The notes under the pieces were generated by a model. That model was not told the origin of the DNA and did not search any database. It worked only from the letters and a program-made list of their open reading frames with translations. Of a stretch of DNA of 53,776 bases, positions 7,418 through 15,464 are shown one piece after another. Positions within the stretch are counted from its first letter, which is position 1. The number at the start of each line of letters is the position of its first letter. Source of the DNA: Kiloniellaceae bacterium (lineage in GTDB: Bacteria > Pseudomonadota > Alphaproteobacteria > Kiloniellales > J153); NCBI GenBank assembly GCA_021776095.1, contig JAJFGO010000018.1, positions 1 through 53,776 on the forward strand, read 5' to 3'. The position numbers were made by a program, and so were the translations under genes.

Positions 7418-8251
7418 ATGGCTGATTTCGCGAAGCATGCCGGCATGGCGGCCTTGGCGTTGTTTGGGGCCGCGCTATCCCATGGCGCTATGGCCAAGAC
7501 GGCCATCGACTCCAGCATCGCCTTCGACCCCAAAGCGGCGGTCGCCTACAGCCAGGCCGCTATTGGGCGCAGCCTCGGCGAATTCAGCTTTCTCGATACC
7601 GAGCGCCGAGAGGTCTTCTTGAACGGCTACCAGGGCAAGCCCTTGGTCATCAACATGGTCTTCACGGCCTGCTCGGAATCCTGCCCCCTGGTTGTGCAGG
7701 CGCTTTACGACGCCGTTGAGGTTGCGCAGGATGTGCTCGGCGACGACGCCTTCTCGGTCGTCACCATCGGCTTCGACGCGCGCGACGACACGCCGGAGCG
7801 GATGCGTGCCTTCGCCCGCGGCCAGGGCGTCGATTTGCCGAACTGGACCTTTCTCAGCGGGACTCAAGATGAGATCGATCGCCTAGCCGGAATCTTGGGC
7901 TTCATCTATTTCCCGTCGCCGCGCGGCTTCGATCATCTGGCTCAAACCACGGTGATCGACGCAGGGGGCGGCGTGTACCGGCAGGTCTACGGCGCGCAGT
8001 TCAACGCGCCGGCCCTGGTCGATCCCTTGCTGGAGCTGGTTTTCGGCCGGTCCGCCGAGGCCGGGCAGTTGGAAAATCTGATCAAACGGGTCCGCCTGTT
8101 CTGCACCTACTTCGATCCGGCCAGCGAACGCTACCGCTTCGACTATTCGATCTTTATCGCCCTGGTCGTGGGGGCCGGCAGCTTGCTCGGCCTCGGCGCG
8201 GTTTTGGTCCGTGCCTGGCTGCGGACTCGACCGCAGGAACGCAGGACCTGA
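7418..8251 (+). CDS. SCO1/SenC-family protein (second copy), C-terminally anchored
   Basis: This is a 277-residue protein with an N-terminal signal-like segment (about residues 8-26), a thioredoxin-like SCO domain and a C-terminal membrane helix (about 245-268) ending in Arg-rich sequence. Copper ligands C85 and C89 (ACSESCP) and H173 (FDHLA) are conserved. It is clearly different from the first SCO protein in the window: longer, anchored at the other end and with a different CxxxC context. It begins 9 bp after ctaB. Two SCO proteins around one CuA enzyme may split copper delivery and thiol reduction, or one may serve another enzyme such as the NnrS/NirI side. Confidence 0.9.
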   Translation: MADFAKHAGMAALALFGAALSHGAMAKTAIDSSIAFDPKAAVAYSQAAIGRSLGEFSFLDTERREVFLNGYQGKPLVINMVFTACSESCPLVVQALYDAVEVAQDVLGDDAFSVVTIGFDARDDTPERMRAFARGQGVDLPNWTFLSGTQDEIDRLAGILGFIYFPSPRGFDHLAQTTVIDAGGGVYRQVYGAQFNAPALVDPLLELVFGRSAEAGQLENLIKRVRLFCTYFDPASERYRFDYSIFIALVVGAGSLLGLGAVLVRAWLRTRPQERRT

Positions 8252-8281
8252 TCCCGCCGTGCCGAATTGGGGAGTGATTTC

Positions 8282-9868
8282 TTGACCTTTCTCCAAAGCA
8301 GGCTCCGGTGGGGCTTCGAGGTCGTCGAGGCGTGGCTGGACCGGATCTTCGGGCCGGCCTGGAACCCGCTATATCAGCTCGGCGCCCTGGGCTTTTTCTA
8401 TTATTGGGTCGTCGCGGTCAGCGGCATCTACGTCTACATCCTGTTCGATACCGGTACGACCGAGGCCTACGAATCGGTCGAGTACATGACCGTAGAGCAG
8501 TGGTACCTTGGCGGCGTGATGCGCAGCCTGCATCGCTATGCCTCGGACGGCATGGTCCTGATGATGGTGGTCCACATGTTGCGCGAGTTCGCGCTCGATC
8601 GCTATCGCGGCGCACGTTGGTTTACCTGGGTCACCGGCACGCCGGTTCTCTGGCTGGTCTTTGTCGCCGGCATTTCCGGATATTGGATGGTGTGGGACGA
8701 GTTGGCGCAATACATCGCCATTCTCAGCACCGAGTGGCTCGATTGGCTGGGCATCTTCGGTGAGCCCATCGCCCGAAATTTCCTGGCGCCGCACACTTTG
8801 GACGACCGGTTTTTCACCCTGCTGACTTTCATTCACATCGTCGCGCCGCTGCTGCTGTTGTTGGTCTTGTGGATCCATTTGCTAAGGGTGACCAGGCCCC
8901 GGATCAATCCCAAACGCGGCCTGGCGGTGGGCACTTTCCTGATGTTGGTGGCGCTGTCCTTCGTCAAACCTGCGATCAGCCACCCTCCGGCCGATCTGAC
9001 CAAGGTGCCGGGGGTGCTCGATCTCGACTGGTTCTACCTGCCGGCCTACCCCTTGATGGATCATTTCTCCTATGGCGCGGTCTGGGCCTTCGCGGCAGTC
9101 CTGTCATTCATGCTGTTCGCTCTACCCTGGCTGCCGCCGAGGCGCCGCGCTGCCGCGGCTGCCGTTGACTTGGACAATTGCAACGGGTGCGAACGCTGCG
9201 CCAACGATTGCCCCTTCGAGGCGATTCTCATGCGCCCACGTAGCGACGCGCTGCCTTTCGAGCAGGAGGCGAGCGTGGATGCGAATCTATGCACCGCCTG
9301 TGGCATCTGTGCTGGATCTTGCCCGACCTCGACACCGTTCCGCCGGGCGAGCGACCTTGTACCCGGTATCGACCTTCCCGAACGTTCTTTGCCTGTGTTG
9401 CGCGAACGACTTGAGGCTGCATCGGCCAAGCTTTCCGGGAAGACCCGGGTGATCGTCTTCGGGTGCGACCATGCCGCGCTGGTCGAGTCCTTGGGCTCGT
9501 CGCAGACCGGCGCGCTGAGTTTGCCCTGCATCGCCGCCCTGCCGCCGTCCTTCATCGATTACGTACTGAGCCGCGACTTGGCCGACGGCGTGGTCATCAC
9601 CGGATGTCGCGATGGCGAGTGTTTCAACCGCTTTGGCGTCGATTGGATGACCGCGCGCCTGGCCGGTACGCGCGACCCCTATCTGCGCAAGCGGGTCCCG
9701 CGAGAGCGTGTCTTGACCTACTGGGCGGCGGGCGCCGACCGCGCCGCGCTGGCTAAGGCGATCGAGGACTTCCACACCGCTCTTGCGGCGCTACCGGCCG
9801 CGCCGCCTCCCGCTAAGATGCCGCGTGCACGGCCTACGGCAAGCGAGGGAGTAAGCCTCGATGCCTAG
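8282..9868 (+). CDS. Cytochrome b - 2x[4Fe-4S] ferredoxin - MvhD/FlpD-like fusion
   Basis: I place the start at TTG 8282, six bases after GGGGAGTGA; the TTG five codons upstream has no such site. The 528-residue product has a cytochrome b/b6-like four-helix core with two heme-b His pairs (H84/H98 and H185/H199, each with 13 residues between). A loop carrying LDWFYLP at 248-254 sits where PEWY of the quinol site would lie, and one more helix follows (about 263-284). Two ferredoxin motifs come next (C300-C303-C306-C310P and C337-C340-C343-C347P). The C-terminal domain (about 388-500) has C395, C416, C441 and C447 and resembles MvhD/FlpD, which links hydrogenase or formate dehydrogenase to heterodisulfide reductase. 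It probably moves electrons between quinol and a soluble or thiol partner. Confidence 0.82.
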   Translation: MTFLQSRLRWGFEVVEAWLDRIFGPAWNPLYQLGALGFFYYWVVAVSGIYVYILFDTGTTEAYESVEYMTVEQWYLGGVMRSLHRYASDGMVLMMVVHMLREFALDRYRGARWFTWVTGTPVLWLVFVAGISGYWMVWDELAQYIAILSTEWLDWLGIFGEPIARNFLAPHTLDDRFFTLLTFIHIVAPLLLLLVLWIHLLRVTRPRINPKRGLAVGTFLMLVALSFVKPAISHPPADLTKVPGVLDLDWFYLPAYPLMDHFSYGAVWAFAAVLSFMLFALPWLPPRRRAAAAAVDLDNCNGCERCANDCPFEAILMRPRSDALPFEQEASVDANLCTACGICAGSCPTSTPFRRASDLVPGIDLPERSLPVLRERLEAASAKLSGKTRVIVFGCDHAALVESLGSSQTGALSLPCIAALPPSFIDYVLSRDLADGVVITGCRDGECFNRFGVDWMTARLAGTRDPYLRKRVPRERVLTYWAAGADRAALAKAIEDFHTALAALPAAPPPAKMPRARPTASEGVSLDA

Positions 9869-10385
9869 CGTGTTGAGATATCTGGCGCAGGGCGTCGTCT
9901 ATGCGCTGATCGCCGGCCTGTTCGGTTATTTCGCGACTTCTCCGGCCTATCGCCACGCCGATACTCAGCGGGCGAAGTTGACCCTGAGCCTGGCCCACAG
10001 CGGCGATCCCGTGCACCCTTGCCGCCGCCTAACACGCGAAGAGATTGCCGCCTTGCCGCCGAACATGCGCAAGCTCACCGATTGCCCGCGCGAGCGTCTG
10101 CCCGTGCTGGTCGAGATCGTGCTCGACGGCCGCACCATCGTGAGCCGATCGGTGTCGCCTTCGGGATTATTCGGTGACGGTCCCTCGCAGATCTACGAGA
10201 ACTTCGAGATCCCGGCCGGGTCATACTCCTTGGCCGCACGCCTGCGTGACAGCGCCCGCAGCGAGGGTTTCGACTATGTGCGCGAGGCCCAGGTCGAGAT
10301 TGCGCCGCAGCAGCGCCTCGTGATCGAATTTCGTGCCGAATCGGGCGGCTTCTTCTTTTCTGCCGCCGACCGCGCGCGCAGCTAG
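9861..10385 (+). CDS. Membrane-anchored periplasmic protein of unknown function
   Basis: This is a 174-residue protein with one N-terminal helix (about residues 8-26) and a beta-rich domain predicted to lie in the periplasm. A segment HPCRRLTREEIAALPPNMRK carries C54, and a second Cys, C75, follows. The pair could form a disulfide or bind a metal or heme, but this is a guess. The C-terminal half (EIVLDGRTIVSRSV, IPAGSYSLAARLRD) looks like a small beta sandwich. The ATG overlaps the end of the cytochrome b fusion by 8 bp, which implies coupled translation and a shared job. I do not recognise the family. Confidence 0.7.
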   Translation: MPSVLRYLAQGVVYALIAGLFGYFATSPAYRHADTQRAKLTLSLAHSGDPVHPCRRLTREEIAALPPNMRKLTDCPRERLPVLVEIVLDGRTIVSRSVSPSGLFGDGPSQIYENFEIPAGSYSLAARLRDSARSEGFDYVREAQVEIAPQQRLVIEFRAESGGFFFSAADRARS

Positions 10386-10396
10386 GAATCTGACTC

Positions 10397-10792
10397 ATGG
10401 CGATTGTGGAATGGCGCGACGAGTTCCGGATCGGGATTGCCTCGGTTGACCATGAGCACCAGGAGATGATCCAGCTTATCAACGACCTGCACGCACAGGC
10501 CCAAGGCGAAAGCGCCCGGGAGGCGGTGGTGGGTTTCCTAGGTGAGGTCAACGCCAAGATCTCGGCGCACTTCGCGCTTGAGGAAAGGATCATGCGCGAT
10601 CGGGGCTACGACGAATACGCCGATCACAAGGCGGACCACGAACGCCTGCTCGACGGCATCCGCGATATCATGGACGATTACGAGAGCGGCGCTTACACGG
10701 ACTACGGCGAAGCGCTATCGATCCACCTGCGCGACTGGTTCACCCAACATTTCAAGACCCGCGACGCGCGCATGCACAAGACGCTGGGTTAG
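10397..10792 (+). CDS. Bacteriohemerythrin
   Basis: This is a 131-residue four-helix protein with the full diiron ligand set: H21 (DHEHQEM), H58 and E62 (AHFALEE), H77 and H81 (HKADH), H118 and D123 (QHFKTRD). Family members bind O2, and several bind or detoxify NO or protect and deliver iron. It has no membrane helix or signal, so it is cytoplasmic. It starts 11 bp after the preceding gene and ends the reductase operon. In this setting a role in NO scavenging or iron protection under nitrosative stress is likely, but that is inference. Confidence 0.93.
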   Translation: MAIVEWRDEFRIGIASVDHEHQEMIQLINDLHAQAQGESAREAVVGFLGEVNAKISAHFALEERIMRDRGYDEYADHKADHERLLDGIRDIMDDYESGAYTDYGEALSIHLRDWFTQHFKTRDARMHKTLG

Positions 10793-10826
10793 CGGTCTTC
10801 AGGGCCCTTACCGAGGTTGAGCCCTG

Positions 10827-11258
10827 TCACGCGCAGAGGCGAAACATTCGGCCATCCATGGTTTCGAATGACCGCCCGTCGCTCCCGCTTCGCAATTCGA
10901 CGACGGGGAAGTTTCCACTGATCTCAGCGTTATCCCAGTGGTCCTTTCCGGCCAAGGTAATGTCGATGTGTCCCATACGGTCAATGCCGCCAGTAAAGGC
11001 GAACGTCGTGACCGAGGATATCAATTGGCCGCGGACCGTTCGGCTCGTGATGTTCATTGTGACAACCGCGTCGCCGCTACGTGCATGCCAGGTGCCGATC
11101 CAAGGTTCCACAGTGCCCGCCGCTCGGCACGCCGCAGCCTGAGGGCTCTCGCGCGCTGTACTGATTTCGGGCGATGCCGATACTGCGGGCGGTGTATTGG
11201 GCGCGCAACCGCCGATCGATAACGTCATGACGGCGCTTAGAATTATGTATCGGACCAC
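10827..11258 (-). CDS. Small lipoprotein of unknown function
   Basis: This is a 143-residue protein. I choose the GTG at 11258 because GGAGAG precedes it at good spacing, which gives a compact signal peptide. A lipobox LSIGGC places the lipid-modified Cys at residue 18. The mature part has a low-complexity linker rich in Pro, Ser and Ala, then a beta-rich domain (about 52-143) with two further Cys. The function is unknown; the pattern WIGTWHAR...VVTMNI is reminiscent of small ligand-binding or stress lipoproteins but is not diagnostic. The DNA is less GC-rich than the denitrification genes on either side. Confidence 0.7.
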   Translation of the reverse strand: MVRYIILSAVMTLSIGGCAPNTPPAVSASPEISTARESPQAAACRAAGTVEPWIGTWHARSGDAVVTMNITSRTVRGQLISSVTTFAFTGGIDRMGHIDITLAGKDHWDNAEISGNFPVVELRSGSDGRSFETMDGRMFRLCA

Positions 11259-11307
11259 TTGGCGTCTCTCCAAAAAAATTGACTACATGATCGACTTTGG
11301 CCACGGC

Positions 11308-12333
11308 CTAAGGGTCCAAGGCTTCCGCATAGGCGAACAAGGCGGGTGCGCCGCCGGTATGAACGAACACAATGTCGTCTTCGGTCGTCCAACGGTTCTG
11401 TCGAACCAGGGCGATCAACCCGGCAAGCCCCTTGGCCGAGTAGACCGGATCGAGAGCCAAGGCTTCGAGCCGTCCCGCCAGTTTTATGGCTTCGATGGTC
11501 GCGGCATGCGGGACGCCATAGGCCGGGCCCGCATGCCCGGCCACGACCTCGACGCGGTCGGTCGGAAACGGGACGCCCAAGAGATCGGCCGCGGCGGACC
11601 CGTACCGCAGCACATCGGCGTGCACGCGCTCGGGCTCGGCATCTATGTCGATGCCCACGATTCCGACCTCCGGCATGGCTATGGAGGCTCCCAAGACCAG
11701 GCCGGCCTGAGTGCCCGCACTGCCGGAGCCGTGAACGATCGCGCGGGGCTCAATCCCCAGGGCCGCACTCTGGTTCGCTATCTCCGCAGCCGCCGTGGCA
11801 TAGCCGGCGGCTCCTAGGGCGTTCGATACGCCATAGGGAACTACGTATGGTCGGCGCCCATCGGACGACAGTTCTTCGGCCAGGGCGCGAATCGCTTGGT
11901 TGCGGTTACCCGTCCAAGGCACATGGTGAAGCTGTGCGCCGAACAGCCGGTTGAGAAGGGCATTACCCGAGGTTTCGTACGCAGGACCCGGCGGCGCGAG
12001 CCGGCCATGGTAGACGGCAAGATGGCAATCGAGGCCAAGCTTGGCCGCGGCGGCGGCCACCTGCCGCTGACTGTTCGATTGGACGACCCCGCCGGAAACC
12101 AGCGTGTCGGCTCCAGCATCGAGCGCTTCGCGCAGAACGAAATCGAGCTTGCGCAGCTTGTTGCCGCCAAATCCGATGCCCGTGCAGTCCTCGCGCTTTA
12201 CCCACAACCGGGGGCCGCCAAGATGCGCGGTCAGCCGCTTGAGCGGCTCCAAGGGAGTTGGGAGGTGCGCCAGGCCGACCCGCTCATAGTGGTCAAGCCG
12301 ACGTTCCAAATCAAAAATCAGCGCCCGGTCCAT
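11308..12333 (-). CDS. PLP-dependent D-cysteine desulfhydrase / ACC deaminase family enzyme
   Basis: This is a 341-residue fold-type II PLP enzyme. The Schiff-base Lys is K59 in GFGGNKLRKLDF, and the glycine loop for the cofactor phosphate is GSGSAGTQAG. The family includes D-cysteine desulfhydrase and 1-aminocyclopropane-1-carboxylate deaminase; sequence alone does not separate them well, and I favour the desulfhydrase side because of SGGVVQSNSQRQVAAAAAKLG. The start at 12333 gives the expected N-terminus MDRALIFDLERR; a 35-residue upstream extension has no homologous look. It is convergent with nothing here and divergent from the histidine kinase gene. Confidence 0.87.
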   Translation of the reverse strand: MDRALIFDLERRLDHYERVGLAHLPTPLEPLKRLTAHLGGPRLWVKREDCTGIGFGGNKLRKLDFVLREALDAGADTLVSGGVVQSNSQRQVAAAAAKLGLDCHLAVYHGRLAPPGPAYETSGNALLNRLFGAQLHHVPWTGNRNQAIRALAEELSSDGRRPYVVPYGVSNALGAAGYATAAAEIANQSAALGIEPRAIVHGSGSAGTQAGLVLGASIAMPEVGIVGIDIDAEPERVHADVLRYGSAAADLLGVPFPTDRVEVVAGHAGPAYGVPHAATIEAIKLAGRLEALALDPVYSAKGLAGLIALVRQNRWTTEDDIVFVHTGGAPALFAYAEALDP

Positions 12334-12511
12334 GGCCTCGAAGGTAGCATCGCCACGGGATAACGGGAAGATTCGCCACCACGGACAGGCCTTATCGGAA
12401 ATCGGGGCGGCGATGCGCTTCCTATGCCACGAGGACATCGAGGCTAAGGGAAAATTAAGGCATTTTCTTCAATTAGTAGAACACGTTTGTATGCAACACA
12501 CGGGAGCCGGG

Positions 12512-14200
12512 ATGGGCAATCCAGCGACGACCGCAATGGACGCTGGCACGGGCGTCGATCAGCTTGGCCTTCGAGGACAAGGCGAAACCGTGCCGAGCTA
12601 TGGCCTGACGACCCAGATTCGCCTGCTGGCCGGGTTGCTGGCGTTCAGCCTAACATTGACCTTGGCGTTGGTGTTCTGGTCGGCGAAAAGCCAGGATAAA
12701 ATCGCGGTCGAGGATTCGCGCCATCTCGCCAACGCGGCGATAGGCGTCCAGCTCAGCCACCTGCAAAAGACCCTAATCGACTACACATTTTGGGACGACG
12801 CCTATGAGCGAACGGTCGAGGGCTTCGACCCCGACTGGTTCGACGAGAACTTTGGCGACGCCGACTATCTCCGGGACACTTTCGGCATCACCACCAGTTT
12901 CATTGCCGCGCCGGACAATCGGGTGCTGCGCCTCATGGTGGACTCAGAGATCGTCGATGACGCGCCGGCCCAGAACATCGGTGCTCAGGTGGAAGGCGGT
13001 CTCGATAAACTGGTCCAGGATGCGCGCCGCCTGGTCGATGGCGAATTTATGGCGGTGGGCGGCTTGGTCAAGATCGATGGCTTGCTACATTTCGCGGTCG
13101 CCCGGGCCATTCACCCACATACTGAAGAAATGCTTTCTAGGATCGAGGTCACGCCAGCCAAAGCCTATGTCGCTGCTTTTATGCGGCCGCTCGACAGTGA
13201 ATTGTTGGAAACCGTCGCCAACGATTTCGATCTTACGAATCTCAGCTACAGCGCCGATATCGATCTACCCGCCGGTCTGACGCAGCCGCTCTATAGTGCG
13301 GATGGCCAGCAGTATGGAACCCTGACGTGGCAGATTGACCTACCCAGCCGGCATGTATTGTACGGCGTGTTACCCGCCTTACTGGCTGCCATTGCATGTG
13401 TTGGCATGTTGAGTTGGTACGTCTTGAACGGATTGCGGCAGGGCCAAACGAAATTGTTGCAAGCGATGCAGCGGGCGCGGGCGGCAGACCGAACCAAAAA
13501 CGAGTTCCTAGCCAATATGAGCCACGAACTGCGGACGCCTCTCAGCGCCATTATCGGCTTCTCGGAAATGATGAGAACCGAATCACAGGGGCCTATCGGA
13601 ACGGATGTATACAAGGAATACCTTGACGATATTCACCTATGCGGCACCCATCTCCTGGTCATAATCGACGAGATTCTAGATATATCCAAGATCGAGGCCG
13701 GTGAATTTAAACTCCGCGAAGAAACGCTCGACCTGTTCGCGGTCGTCGAGGACGCAATGCACGTGGTCCGAACTCGAGCGGATGAAGCTCAAACCGATCT
13801 CGTCATGAATATTCCGGCCGGTGTGCCGCGTCTTATGGGCGACGAAAGAGCCATTAAGAAGATTCTACTGAATCTGCTCGGCAACGCAGTCAAATTCAAT
13901 CGCCCCTGTGGACAGGTGACCGTGTCGGCGTCCGCGGATCCGGTGGAGGGCATGGTCATTCAAGTGTCGGACACGGGTATCGGCTTGGCGGCAAAAGATC
14001 TTGAAATCGCGTTTACCCCATTCCGTCAAGTCGACGTCGGCTTTGGGCGTAGTCACGAGGGTGCCGGACTTGGGCTTCCCTTATCGAAAGCTCTCATTGA
14101 ACTCCATGGCGGGACCTTAGCGCTCGAAAGTACGCTCGACGTCGGCACGACCGCGATAGTTCGCTTTCCGGCCTCGCGCCTGGAACTCATGGCCGCTTGA
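12512..14200 (+). CDS. CHASE4-domain sensor histidine kinase
   Basis: This is a 562-residue membrane kinase. One N-terminal helix is followed by a periplasmic CHASE4 sensor with its DYTFWDDAY motif, then a second helix. Next come a HisKA domain with the phospho-acceptor H338 (MSHELRTPLSAIIGF) and an HATPase_c domain with N box (LLNLLGNAVKFN), G1 (DTGIGL), F box (FTPFRQVD) and G2 (GAGLGL). The ATG at 12512 has CGGGAG upstream; the ATG at 12491 has none. No response regulator is adjacent, so it is an orphan kinase whose partner must be elsewhere. The stimulus is unknown. Base composition is lower in GC than its neighbours, as in the two genes to its left. Confidence 0.9.
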   Translation: MGNPATTAMDAGTGVDQLGLRGQGETVPSYGLTTQIRLLAGLLAFSLTLTLALVFWSAKSQDKIAVEDSRHLANAAIGVQLSHLQKTLIDYTFWDDAYERTVEGFDPDWFDENFGDADYLRDTFGITTSFIAAPDNRVLRLMVDSEIVDDAPAQNIGAQVEGGLDKLVQDARRLVDGEFMAVGGLVKIDGLLHFAVARAIHPHTEEMLSRIEVTPAKAYVAAFMRPLDSELLETVANDFDLTNLSYSADIDLPAGLTQPLYSADGQQYGTLTWQIDLPSRHVLYGVLPALLAAIACVGMLSWYVLNGLRQGQTKLLQAMQRARAADRTKNEFLANMSHELRTPLSAIIGFSEMMRTESQGPIGTDVYKEYLDDIHLCGTHLLVIIDEILDISKIEAGEFKLREETLDLFAVVEDAMHVVRTRADEAQTDLVMNIPAGVPRLMGDERAIKKILLNLLGNAVKFNRPCGQVTVSASADPVEGMVIQVSDTGIGLAAKDLEIAFTPFRQVDVGFGRSHEGAGLGLPLSKALIELHGGTLALESTLDVGTTAIVRFPASRLELMAA

Positions 14201-14246
14201 TAGGCCGTTCGGGCGACACTCTGGGGTAAGGCCGACCGCCCATATT

Positions 14247-15464
14247 TCACGGCTTTCCTCTTACCTGCGGGCCGGTTAGGACCGGCCAATAGACCGCCAA
14301 GTATATGAGGAAGGCCAGGGTCCATACGGCGCCCGCGCCCAGAATCCAGGTCATGTAGAGCCCCGGTACCAGGGCCGGCGCGAAGACCCGCAGCGCGGCT
14401 GCCAGGGCGACCATTCCATAGGCCCAGGCAATTGGCCGGGCGACCACCAGGGCCCGGCCGCTGTGGCCCAGAGCGGCACGGGTCATGACCGCCAAGGTCA
14501 TGCCGCCGACCCCGCCGACCGCCAACGCGTGCAGAGCGGCCGATTCCGGCAGAATCCCCGAACCGTAGGCGAGCGCCAGGGCGGCCAGGCCGATCGGCAG
14601 CCAGGCATAGCCCAAATGCAGGCTCCACACGATCGGCATGCCCCGGCTCGCCGGTCCGCGCCACAGGAACAGGCGGGCGCCATGGGCCAGCGCACCGACG
14701 CTGGCCAGCAGCGCCAGGACCATATCCGGTGCCTCGAACAGGCGGGCGATCAGCAACAGCCACAGCGTACCGATGGAAACCGCCTCGAGCGGCTTATGGC
14801 TTTGCGGCAGGCCGGTTGCGTGGCCGGCGGCAACCAGGGCGTTGCGCGTAAAGGCGGGCACCACCCGGCCCCCGATCATGCCGATCAGCGTGATCAGGCT
14901 CAAAATGCCGCCGGCCAGCCCGCGGGTCGCCAGGCCCGGCATCCAATCCAGCCAGTCCAGATGGGCCATGAGATTGCTGGCAAAGAGAAATCCGAGCAGG
15001 GCGAGCACGATCAGATTACGTGGGGCCGGCTTGGCGCACAGGGCCCGGCCCGCGAAATAGGCGAGCAACGGCACGAAGGCGAGGTCGCACAAGGCGACCA
15101 GGGGTGCTGGCAAGACCGCCGAAGCCCAAATCGCGACGCGCCCGGCGATCCAAACGGCGGCAAGCAGAATCAACGGCCGGCTGCCTAGGGGCTGCGTACC
15201 GGTCCAACTCGGCACAGCGGTCAGAAAGAACCCGGCGACCGTTGCCAGGGCGTAGCCGAAGATCATCTCGTGGCCATGCCAGAGGTGCGGGGCGACGCTG
15301 AAACTGGGACGCAAGATCGCACCGCCGGCGGCGTGTAGGCCGAGCCAGGTCAGCCAGGCCAGACCATTGAGCACGGCCGCCAAGCCGGCCAGCAAGAAAA
15401 AGATCCGGAACGCGGCGCTTAGGACCAAGGGTGTTTCGCCAACGGCCGCCCGGTCAGGAGGCAT
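14247..15464 (-). CDS. nnrS: NnrS family membrane protein
   Basis: This is a 405-residue protein with about twelve hydrophobic helices. NnrS is a heme- and copper-containing membrane protein of denitrifiers and pathogens that protects against nitrosative stress; its exact reaction is unsettled. Family marks are the histidine-rich LWHGHEMIFGYA segment (H60, H63, H65) and GGRVVPAFTRNAL. The start overlaps the end of nirI by 11 bp, so the two are co-transcribed leftward from the nirI-nirS intergenic region. It would limit damage from the NO made by NirS. Confidence 0.94.
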   Translation of the reverse strand: MPPDRAAVGETPLVLSAAFRIFFLLAGLAAVLNGLAWLTWLGLHAAGGAILRPSFSVAPHLWHGHEMIFGYALATVAGFFLTAVPSWTGTQPLGSRPLILLAAVWIAGRVAIWASAVLPAPLVALCDLAFVPLLAYFAGRALCAKPAPRNLIVLALLGFLFASNLMAHLDWLDWMPGLATRGLAGGILSLITLIGMIGGRVVPAFTRNALVAAGHATGLPQSHKPLEAVSIGTLWLLLIARLFEAPDMVLALLASVGALAHGARLFLWRGPASRGMPIVWSLHLGYAWLPIGLAALALAYGSGILPESAALHALAVGGVGGMTLAVMTRAALGHSGRALVVARPIAWAYGMVALAAALRVFAPALVPGLYMTWILGAGAVWTLAFLIYLAVYWPVLTGPQVRGKP

